Source of the DNA: CAVPFA01 sp963703655
GTDB lineage: Bacteria > Actinomycetota > Acidimicrobiia > Acidimicrobiales > Bog-793
NCBI GenBank assembly: GCA_963703655.1
Contig: CAVPFA010000003.1
Location: 1,240,001 to 1,304,000 of the forward strand
Reading direction: 5' to 3'
DNA: 64,000 nt
The notes under the pieces are model-generated. The model was not told where the DNA came from and searched no databases. It saw nothing but the letters and a program-made list of their open reading frames with translations. Every line of letters starts with the position of its first letter. The stretch's first letter is position 1. Shown here one piece after another: positions 52,792 to 59,330 of this stretch. The position numbers and the translations under genes were made by a program.

Positions 52792-53606
52792 TGGCCGAAT
52801 TCGTCTCCGGACCGAACGTGTCTGCAGCGTGGGTCGACGGTCTCGAGCGACTTCTCCGTGGTGACGGCGAGGCGGTCAACTTCACAGTGTCTATCGCCGA
52901 CCCGACCGCGGAGGAACCGGCCGTTCGTACGGTGCTCGACGCGTTCATCGATGAACGCCGAGCAGCTCACAAACGCTCCGTTGAGCGCGTGTCGACCGTC
53001 GCGAACACCATCTTTCCCGAGTCGTGGTACGTCGAGCGGTTGGGGGAAGGCGCGGAGAAGCACTTATATGACCTTGAGCTGGAGTCCCGGGAAGTGAGGC
53101 ATCGGCACTCGGGCAACAGGCGCGGTACCTACTTTGAGCGCTTCGTCGCCTGGCCCGGGCCGGATGGCACGACCTTCAACCAGCTTGATCAGGTTGTACA
53201 GCGCCTTCGCTCAACTCATCAACGCGGGCAGCGCCGCGGTAACTCGTACGAGATAGGTGTCACGACACCCGCTGACGAAGCTGTAGCTGCACCCGTATTC
53301 GTCGGTGGTCACGACCGGCAGATCATGGGGTTTCCGTGCTTGAGTCACACGAGCTTCAGCCTACAGAAAGGCGTTTTGCACCTCGCCGCCGTGTATCGGA
53401 ATCACGAATTCATCAAGCGTGCCTACGGCAACTACCTCGGTCTTGGGCGATTGCTGCGCTTCGTCGCAATTCAGTCTGGTTGGCCGGTCGGCGAGCTGAC
53501 GTGCGTGTCAGCCTCCGTCACTGTCGGCGGTGGAGCTGGTTTTGGTCGTGGCGCAATCAGCGAGCTTCTTGCTGCCTGCCGACGTGCACAGGCGGCAGCG
53601 CCATGA
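52791..53606 (+). CDS. Thymidylate synthase/dCMP hydroxymethylase-like enzyme
   Basis: The 271-residue protein resembles the thymidylate-synthase superfamily in its C-terminal half. GFPCLSHTSFSL holds a Cys (183) in the place of the TS catalytic Cys. VYRNHEFIKRAYGNYLGLGR resembles the substrate-binding Arg and Asn helix, and GWPVGELTCVSASV the end of the core. TS proper has PCH and RSxD motifs, so these differences point to a relative that methylates or hydroxymethylates a pyrimidine nucleotide or another ring. Coupled by overlapping stops and starts to the ACP and holo-ACP synthase genes. Confidence 0.72.
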   Translation: MAEFVSGPNVSAAWVDGLERLLRGDGEAVNFTVSIADPTAEEPAVRTVLDAFIDERRAAHKRSVERVSTVANTIFPESWYVERLGEGAEKHLYDLELESREVRHRHSGNRRGTYFERFVAWPGPDGTTFNQLDQVVQRLRSTHQRGQRRGNSYEIGVTTPADEAVAAPVFVGGHDRQIMGFPCLSHTSFSLQKGVLHLAAVYRNHEFIKRAYGNYLGLGRLLRFVAIQSGWPVGELTCVSASVTVGGGAGFGRGAISELLAACRRAQAAAP

Positions 53607-54070
53607 GGGAGATCGAGACGCTTGACCAGGTCCTCCTCGACGCGCCGCTGACGCCTGGTGCCGGCATCCTGGCCGGTGTCGATCGCGTCGAACTCGACGA
53701 GTTCAGGCGCATCGTGGACGCCGGGGGCGAGCAGTTCCTTGCAACGGTGTACACGGCCCAAGAGCTGAACCACTGCAACTACCGCATCGAGAAGCTTGCG
53801 ACACGCTTCGCCGCCAAAGAAGCGACCACCAAGGCCCTCGGTACGGGCATCCGAGGGATTGGTCTCCAGGAGATTGAAGTCGTTACGTCCCCCGTGGGGC
53901 AGCCGCAGATCCAGCTTCAAGGTCGCGCCCGTTCGCGGGCCGACGATCTCGGCATCTGCTGGATCGCTGTCAGCCTGACTCACACCTCCGTTGCCGCTGA
54001 AGCATTCGTGGTGGCCCTTACCCGTCTGAGCACGACACATCCGACATCGCGAGAGGAGAGGTTGACGTGA
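53603..54070 (+). CDS. Holo-ACP synthase (4'-phosphopantetheinyl transferase, AcpS type)
   Basis: A 155-residue AcpS-like enzyme that would transfer phosphopantetheine from CoA to the ACP. GVDRVELDEFRRIV matches the Asp-containing Mg motif and RFAAKEATTKALGTGI the Glu/Lys motif. SVTHTSVAAEAFVV-like text (VSLTHTSVAAEAFVVA) matches the usual SLSH segment. A cluster-specific copy implies that the ACP here is dedicated. Start and stop both overlap neighbours by four bases. Confidence 0.85.
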   Translation: MREIETLDQVLLDAPLTPGAGILAGVDRVELDEFRRIVDAGGEQFLATVYTAQELNHCNYRIEKLATRFAAKEATTKALGTGIRGIGLQEIEVVTSPVGQPQIQLQGRARSRADDLGICWIAVSLTHTSVAAEAFVVALTRLSTTHPTSREERLT

Positions 54071-54471
54071 CCAATTCCAAGCATTCGCAGACCGCTGACA
54101 AGGAGGCCGTCCCTGATCAGGACTACGCAGCCATGGGCGCACGCCTCCGCCAGGCCAGGGAGTTCCTTGGACTCTCGCAAGAGGTTATCGCCGAGAGCCT
54201 GAGTGTTCCTCGTGCCTCGGTCTCCGCAATGGAGAGCGGTCGGCGCAAGGTGAGCAGTCTGGAACTTCGCGACCTGGCCAGGCTCTACAAGCGCCCCATC
54301 GAGTTCTTCCTCAACCAGGATGGATCGGAGGAAGTCGCCGAGGACGAAACAGTGCAGGCACTGTTTCGCGCGACCAGGAATCTGACCCAAGACGACAAGG
54401 AGCAAGTACTTCGCTTCGCCGAGTTCCTCCGGGGATCGGGTCAAGCACCTGCTCGACGCAAGGCCCGCTGA
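54067..54471 (+). CDS. XRE-family regulator of the cluster
   Basis: A 134-residue protein with a Cro/C1-type HTH at residues 24-80 (RLRQAREFLGLSQEVIAESL, SVPRASVSAMESGRRKVSSL) and an acidic helical C-terminus (VQALFRATRNLTQDDKEQVL). The next gene encodes an ImmA/IrrE metallopeptidase. In known pairs such a peptidase cleaves or relieves an XRE repressor. The twin palindromes upstream of the operon are the likely binding sites. Confidence 0.85.
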   Translation: MTNSKHSQTADKEAVPDQDYAAMGARLRQAREFLGLSQEVIAESLSVPRASVSAMESGRRKVSSLELRDLARLYKRPIEFFLNQDGSEEVAEDETVQALFRATRNLTQDDKEQVLRFAEFLRGSGQAPARRKAR

Positions 54472-54507
54472 CGTGAACCTGTCGCGCGTGAAATGCGGGA
54501 GGCTCCA

Positions 54508-55533
54508 GTGGCCCGCCGGCTGACCACATTGGAAGCGGCGCGCCTTGAAGGCGTCAAGGCAGCGCATGCCGAGCACGAGCGACTCGGCATCTCCATGCGC
54601 GAGCGTGTGGAGGTCTTTGATGTCATCGAAGACGAGCGCATCTGGCTGCTCTTCAAGCCGCTCAACAGCCTCTTCGGCGCGTATGACCGCCACGAGGATG
54701 CTGCCGGGATCATCGTCAACTCAAATCACCCGTTGACACTCCAGAGATTCACCGCCGCACACGAGTACGGCCATCACGTCCTGGGCCACACCGCGAGCGC
54801 GGACGACGAGGATCTGATCTATCGCGGCAGAAGCCAGAACCTTCAGGAGGTCGCCGCTCAGTCCTTCGCGGGCGAGTTCGTCATGCCTCTCCAACTTGTC
54901 AACTACACATTGCGAACAATGGGCATCACCGACCGGCACCCAAACCTGGACTCGCAACAGATTTACCAACTCGGGCTGGAGCTCGGCGTCAGCTACGCGG
55001 CGGCGGTCACGCAACTTGTCGGGCAGAGGAAGATCTCGGTCGCTGCTGGTCGTAGGCTCCGGAAGACGAGCCCACTCGACATCAAAATTGGCCTGGCCGG
55101 CGTGAAGCCTGAGCACTCGTGGGCCGACGTGTGGATCCTCGACCAAGCCCAAGAAGGCCGCCAGCTTGTTCCTCGGATGCGCGACGAGATCCACGTGACG
55201 CTGCCCGAGACACCGTCGACTGGGTACGTGTGGGAGGTGGTCGACGCGGCCTCCGATGTCCTTGCGCTGGTTGACGACACGTTCGCCAGTCCCGTCGAGG
55301 ATGACGTCATTGGGGCCGGAGGGCTACGTCACCTCTGGTTTCGCGTAGCTCACGCTGGGTCTGGGACGATCCGGCTGGAGAAGCGTCGACCATGGCAGCA
55401 AGATGGACGCCCTTCCGCGAGTTTCGAAGCGACGCTCGCTGCCGTCGCACCGATGACGGGTGATGTCGACGAGGGGTTGTCTGACGAGCAAAAACGGGGA
55501 ATTGTTGATGAGTTCCGGGCGGATGCCGCGTGA
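54508..55533 (+). CDS. ImmA/IrrE metallopeptidase fused to a chagasin-like (I42) inhibitor domain
   Basis: The GTG at 54508 has GGGAGG 6 bases upstream (an ATG at 54493 is less likely) and gives 341 residues. The N-terminal ImmA/IrrE domain has the zinc motif HEYGHHVLGH (85-94) and a Glu-bearing helix in EVAAQSFAGEFVMPLQLV. From about residue 222 a chagasin-type domain follows: ETPSTGYVWEV (the PTTGY loop), GAGGLRHLWFRVAHAG and RRPW (293-296). These are the three loops that wedge into papain-like proteases. The next gene encodes a papain-like protease, so this may be its inhibitor. Confidence 0.85.
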   Translation: MARRLTTLEAARLEGVKAAHAEHERLGISMRERVEVFDVIEDERIWLLFKPLNSLFGAYDRHEDAAGIIVNSNHPLTLQRFTAAHEYGHHVLGHTASADDEDLIYRGRSQNLQEVAAQSFAGEFVMPLQLVNYTLRTMGITDRHPNLDSQQIYQLGLELGVSYAAAVTQLVGQRKISVAAGRRLRKTSPLDIKIGLAGVKPEHSWADVWILDQAQEGRQLVPRMRDEIHVTLPETPSTGYVWEVVDAASDVLALVDDTFASPVEDDVIGAGGLRHLWFRVAHAGSGTIRLEKRRPWQQDGRPSASFEATLAAVAPMTGDVDEGLSDEQKRGIVDEFRADAA

Positions 55534-56255
55534 GTGGAGGTCAGCCCAATGCGCCAGTCGTTGACCTTCGGCCGGAGTTACCACCGGTGCGTGATCAAGG
55601 ACAGCGCGGAACGTGCTTGGCGTTCGCCGTGACGGCGGCTCACGAGGTTTTTCGACCCGGTCCGACTATTCCCGAGGATCTGTCCGAGGAGGCGCTGTAT
55701 TGGGGATGCAAACGGACGGACGGAAACTGGCACGCGGGAACCACCTTTGCCTCAGCCTCCGTCGCCATCAATCGTTGGGGACAGCCACCTGAAGGCGTCT
55801 GGCCGTACGACGCCAGCCGCCCCGACGGAGTCGCTTACATGCCGTCGGGTAGGGCTGGGGGCAAGGACTGGTTCACCTCGGCATTGCGGGAGGTTGGCAC
55901 GGATCTAGCTGATGTCCGCGCGCTCTTGGATGGCGGCACGCCCGTTGCCATCGGCCTCACCGTGTTCGACACCTTCTTCTTTCCCGACCCTCATGGGCAC
56001 ATCCACGAACCAATCACCGGCTCGCAGCCCCGTGGTCGCCATGCGGTGCTCGCGGTTGGGCATCAACCGACAGACCTGCTCATCAGAAACTCGTGGGGAT
56101 CCGCGTGGGCTCTCGATGGATACGCGTGGCTCAGTGACGGTTACGTGCGGAACCACGCCGGAGGTGCGTGGGTGATCGATGACGCCTCAGCAGCATCGGC
56201 TCGTACCGCAGCAGTAGCCGTGGTGACGCAGGGGGATACATATGGAACTCGGTAA
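55530..56255 (+). CDS. Papain-like C1 cysteine protease
   Basis: A 241-residue protein with the papain triad: Cys29 in VRDQGQRGTCLAFAV with the oxyanion Gln, His171 in GRHAVLAVGH and Asn187 in LLIRNSWGSAW. There is no signal peptide and no propeptide, so it is an intracellular, potentially active protease. Control is probably by the chagasin-like domain encoded immediately upstream. The GTG overlaps that stop codon, and its own stop overlaps the MazG gene by 14 bases. It is a candidate effector of the system. Confidence 0.87.
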   Translation: MSGGQPNAPVVDLRPELPPVRDQGQRGTCLAFAVTAAHEVFRPGPTIPEDLSEEALYWGCKRTDGNWHAGTTFASASVAINRWGQPPEGVWPYDASRPDGVAYMPSGRAGGKDWFTSALREVGTDLADVRALLDGGTPVAIGLTVFDTFFFPDPHGHIHEPITGSQPRGRHAVLAVGHQPTDLLIRNSWGSAWALDGYAWLSDGYVRNHAGGAWVIDDASAASARTAAVAVVTQGDTYGTR

Positions 56256-57135
56256 ATATCAACGCGAGGCGCAGAAGACCGATCAGTTGCCACCGGACGA
56301 CAAAGTCGTGCCGTTGCTCGGGATGGGTGGCGAAGTGGGTTCATTGCTCTCCGAGTACAAGAAGTGGCTCCGTGATGGGGAGGCGCACGTTCTGTTTCCC
56401 GCACAGATCGCTGAGGAATTGGGCGACATCCTTTGGTATCTCGCGAATGCGGCGTCCAAGTTCGACCTCGATCTCGACGTGATCGCTGCTAAGAACCTCG
56501 CCAAGACGAGGGACCGATGGCCTCCAGACGGGTCCGAGCCCGTGTATCGCCTCTTCGACGACGGGCTCGATCCAGCGGAGCAGCTGCCCCGACAGTTCAC
56601 CGCGGAGATACACGAGGAGCCCGCACCGGATGGCAAGGCGCGGATGCTGCTCGCCATCGACGGCGAGCCAGCAGGAGATTCGCTTCAGGACAACTCACAC
56701 GATCCGGACGGTTACCGCTTCCATGACATCTTCCATCTTGCCCACGCCGCGAAGTTGGGATGGTCTCCGGTGCTGCGCGGGAAACTCTTGAAGAGACCCG
56801 ACCAACAACCGCCGCACCGCAAGCGCCAATCTGATCCCGAGATCAATGAGGTCGAAGACGGCGGTCGAGCCATCGTGATCGATGAAGCCATCGTTGCCTA
56901 TGTCTGGGAGTACGCGAGACGGCACAGGTTCCTCGCGGGCGTTTCAACAGTCGACTACGAGGTCCTCAAGACCATCAAGCAGTTGACGGGCGGCCTAGAG
57001 GTTGGCGCCCGCTCGTCGCATCAGTGGGAAGAGGCCATCCTGGCGGGCTATGAGGTATGGCGGCAGGTCAATGAGCGACGGCAAGGTGTGATCGTGGTCG
57101 ACCTCGTCGAACGTCGGATCCAACTGGTGGGTTGA
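56242..57135 (+). CDS. MazG-type nucleotide pyrophosphohydrolase with C-terminal extension
   Basis: A 297-residue protein. Residues 1-90 are a MazG domain with the metal-binding Glu/Asp set in GEVGSLLSEYKKW and EELGDILWYLAN, which hydrolyses NTPs or dNTPs to the monophosphate. The rest (GYRFHDIFHLAHAAKLGWSP, then DEAIVAYVWEYARRHRFLAG) matches what I recall as the MazG_C extension found with thymine-hypermodification genes. Its ATG lies inside the protease gene, and its 3' end overlaps the convergent gene by 68 bases. Confidence 0.83.
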   Translation: MELGKYQREAQKTDQLPPDDKVVPLLGMGGEVGSLLSEYKKWLRDGEAHVLFPAQIAEELGDILWYLANAASKFDLDLDVIAAKNLAKTRDRWPPDGSEPVYRLFDDGLDPAEQLPRQFTAEIHEEPAPDGKARMLLAIDGEPAGDSLQDNSHDPDGYRFHDIFHLAHAAKLGWSPVLRGKLLKRPDQQPPHRKRQSDPEINEVEDGGRAIVIDEAIVAYVWEYARRHRFLAGVSTVDYEVLKTIKQLTGGLEVGARSSHQWEEAILAGYEVWRQVNERRQGVIVVDLVERRIQLVG

Positions 57136-58108
57136 GCGCCTCGACGCCCGGCAGCCGATCGTTGAGCCCCCACTTCGGTGGGAACCACACCTCGACAGGA
57201 GCCGACGTGGGGCTGAACTTCTGTTTGATGCGAGTCCGTTGCCCGATCCCCTCGACCTCGGGATGCGCGACACGCGCGTACTTGTCGACCTCGCAGAACA
57301 GGTTCTGACAGTCGATGAGTTGTAGTTGCCGACCCCAGAGGTCCTCGAAGGCCAGGTCCCTCATCTCGAACTCCTCCTGCTGTCGCTCTGCGACGAGGCG
57401 GATTAGGTCCTCATCGTCGTAGTCGCCGGGATCCGAGAAGCACTTCCGCAGACCGCTTCGTGCGCCCGGACCTGACATGACGAAATCCATCTCCGAGAAA
57501 TCAAGAACGCTGGTGTAGTTGAGGTCGGTGACGAGCTGGTACGCGAGGAACGCGCCAATCCCGCGGTACGCCATCAGCGCGGTGAACGCCTCCTCCATCG
57601 ACACTGCCTCGGCCAGTCGCTGCGGCAACGACTCGTCCAGCATTGTCCGCACCAGCTCAAGGTGGGTCCGATGCTTCCGCGTTGCTTCCCTCGATGCGGC
57701 CGGCATGATGTACGCCGCTGAGTAAATGCGCTCGCCTCTCTCGAACGACGCCGACAATTCGCGGTCGTACGGGTCAACTCTGAACTCGCTGGCTGCCAGG
57801 GGTCCGAGTGCTTCGGTGAGCAGCTCCCACGTCGCGATCCGATTGAAGAGCTTGAAGAGAACGACCCGGAACACCACCTCCTCGGGGGACTGATCCCCGC
57901 TGTAGGCGACGTGACGAATGAGGTACTGGCTCACCCGGTCGGCGGCGCGATACGGATTCGTGAATCGGTGCGAGCTGAGGACCGGATCGGTCGTCCACGG
58001 CCCTGGTTCACCGCGCACTCGTCTGTGGAAGATCTCCTGGCGGTGAACAGCGAACTGCCAATAGGTGTCATAGACAGGCGTGGGGATAGGTGGTCGGCGA
58101 ACGATCAC
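57068..58108 (-). CDS. HMUDK-helical-domain (nucleotide kinase domain-type) protein
   Basis: A 346-residue protein (GTG start) with the N-terminal pattern YWQFAVHRQEIFHRRVRGEP, then PWTTDPVLSSHRFTNPYRAA and ISQYLI-like text (DRVSQYLIRHVAY), and VVLFKLFNRIATWELLTEAL. I recognise this as the family named after the helical domain of 5-hydroxymethyl-dU DNA kinases, often annotated as nucleotide kinase domain protein. In phages the family belongs to thymine hypermodification pathways. Here it converges on the MazG gene. Catalysis cannot be confirmed from motifs. Confidence 0.72.
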   Translation of the reverse strand: MIVRRPPIPTPVYDTYWQFAVHRQEIFHRRVRGEPGPWTTDPVLSSHRFTNPYRAADRVSQYLIRHVAYSGDQSPEEVVFRVVLFKLFNRIATWELLTEALGPLAASEFRVDPYDRELSASFERGERIYSAAYIMPAASREATRKHRTHLELVRTMLDESLPQRLAEAVSMEEAFTALMAYRGIGAFLAYQLVTDLNYTSVLDFSEMDFVMSGPGARSGLRKCFSDPGDYDDEDLIRLVAERQQEEFEMRDLAFEDLWGRQLQLIDCQNLFCEVDKYARVAHPEVEGIGQRTRIKQKFSPTSAPVEVWFPPKWGLNDRLPGVEALNPPVGSDVRRGRPRSHLAVAH

Positions 58109-58317
58109 GGAACCCGCACCGGCATCACACGCACTCTAAGGGTGAACGCCGAGCGCGTGTTGGTTCAAAGGCGGACATTCGGTGAAGTCACCATCCATCT
58201 AGCCTAGACGAACGGGTGTTCGATTACGAGGACCTGTCCTTCGGCCGTGCCGTCCCTCACTCCTGCAGACAAGTCCACCCTGGTCGGCATCACAGTAAGA
58301 AACGTGCGCCGCGGCGG

Positions 58318-58509
58318 TCACCGGTCGCCGGGCCGGTGGTGCCGCCACGCCAGGAGCGCCAAGTGAGCGCCCACGGTCATCAGAACGTGAAGCACCAGCG
58401 GCGGGTGGAGAAGGAATGCGATCCCCTCCACGAGAACGACCACGACAGCTCGGCGACCGAGGTGTCGCCCACCGGCCAGCCGGCGGTCTGTGGAAGAGGT
58501 GGTAGCCAT
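58318..58509 (-). CDS. Small membrane protein
   Basis: From the ATG at 58509, with GGAGGG ahead of it, the protein has 63 residues: a basic N-terminus, then two hydrophobic segments (AVVVVLVEGIAFLLHPPLVL and VLMTVGAHLALLAW) and a basic end. I do not recognise it. It is the last gene before attR and could be an independent cargo gene. Confidence 0.5.
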   Translation of the reverse strand: MATTSSTDRRLAGGRHLGRRAVVVVLVEGIAFLLHPPLVLHVLMTVGAHLALLAWRHHRPGDR

Positions 58510-58903
58510 TGGGAAGCCCTCCAGGAGCGGATTCGACGCTCTCGGCTGGCCGCCCACAGAGGACACCGCAAGGCCCGTGCCATTGGCGCGGCGTGCCTTG
58601 GCCTTGCGGAATGAGCCCGCCGGGGTCGGCACGATCAGAGCGATGAATCCCGCTCACGTCACCGACGGAGGGTGACCCGGTGCTGCTGCCTCATCCCACC
58701 ACCCGCCGGCTGAGTCGGCGATATGGTGGTTCTCGTCAGGGGATCGTTCGACACCCGACGTAATGGTGCCGTGCGCTCACTTGGCAATCCGTTGTGGCAA
58801 TCAAATCGGGGCGACCGGCAAGACTACGACGCACCAGCAAGACGAGAGGCCCAGCTCAGGGGCACTATGGCGAACTGGCAAGACTGCCTGGACACGTCAG
58901 ATT
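58510..58903. other. Right-end recombination region
   Basis: No supported gene. It holds the arm-type repeat (58781-58803) and three spaced copies of a GCAAGAC motif (at about 58,818, 58,834 and 58,878) which may be further integrase or excisionase sites. Confidence 0.45.
58781..58803. repeat. Putative integrase arm-type site (attR side)
   Basis: Matches 18801-18823 at 22 of 23 bases in the same orientation and lies 100 bases inside attR. Confidence 0.65.
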
Positions 58904-58948
58904 GCCCTTTCAAGGCGGAAACACGCGTTCGAATCCCGTTGGGGGTGC
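58904..58948. other. attR core (displaced tRNA-Glu 3' end)
   Basis: Forty-four of 45 bases match the tRNA-Glu 3' portion. The single change breaks the first copy's T-stem pairing (ACGCG here against ACGGG), so this is not a functional tRNA. It marks the right border of the island. Confidence 0.92.
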
Positions 58949-59266
58949 GGCGAGCCAAAGAAACTCCAGCTCAGGGGGCCTAAAGAGGGTCTCCTGAGCG
59001 GCATCTGTTCTGAGTTCTTGATACGCAGGTTCGAGCGTCCTGCCGACCACGTACACAGAGGTAATGGGTCCGTCGAAGAGGGATTGCAGTGCGTCGAGTC
59101 CGTGCTCGTCCGTCACCGATACGTCTGCCAAGTCGACAACGACGACCTTCTCCCCCTGAAGCATTGAAATCACTCCGTGCACTGCCGTTTGGGTCTCAAC
59201 CACGATCGCCCCGTGGAAGGTGACCAAGCTGTGATCAACGGTCCCATCGATTTCGACGCGCAGCAC
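58910..59266 (-). CDS. STAS-domain protein, C-terminus written by attR
   Basis: A 118-residue STAS (anti-sigma factor antagonist-like) protein, GTG start: LRVEIDGTVDHSLVTFHGAI, EKVVVVDLADVSVTDEHGLD and PITSVYVVGRTLEPAY. The Ser/Thr phosphorylation site of classic antagonists is replaced by the VTDEHG segment. The last 12 residues (PPTGFERVFPP) are encoded by the antisense of the tRNA 3' end, so the stop codon lies in the att core. Before integration the gene would have converged on tRNA-Glu. Confidence 0.65.
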   Translation of the reverse strand: MLRVEIDGTVDHSLVTFHGAIVVETQTAVHGVISMLQGEKVVVVDLADVSVTDEHGLDALQSLFDGPITSVYVVGRTLEPAYQELRTDAAQETLFRPPELEFLWLAAPPTGFERVFPP

Positions 59267-59330
59267 GGGGGTGCGAACCTGCGCCTTTGGCTCTTAAGGT
59301 TCCACTCGTCAGGTTCGTTTCTCGGCGATC

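Larger units (their letters stand above)
18742..58948. mobile_element. Integrated island of about 40.2 kb at tRNA-Glu
   Basis: The boundaries are defined by the 45-base direct repeat attL/attR and by the adjacent integrase and excisionase-like genes. The cargo includes conjugation-type functions (replication-relaxation protein, VirD4-like ATPase, SSB, ArdC remnant), a nested Tn554-like transposon, a second recombinase with its own att site, cadmium resistance, a type I R-M system and the ACP/TS-like/MazG/protease cluster. No channel-forming secretion genes lie inside the repeats, so it looks mobilisable rather than self-transmissible. It is not clear whether the backbone secretion operon could serve it. 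Confidence 0.9.

Noticed and set aside
58904..58948. Second tRNA-Glu gene
   Set aside because: Only the 3' portion is present and the T-stem is mispaired. There is no 5' half, so it is the att duplication.
58970..58983. CAGCTCAGGGG near both sides of attR as a further repeat
   Set aside because: Only 11 bases match and one copy lies outside the island, so chance is the simplest reading.
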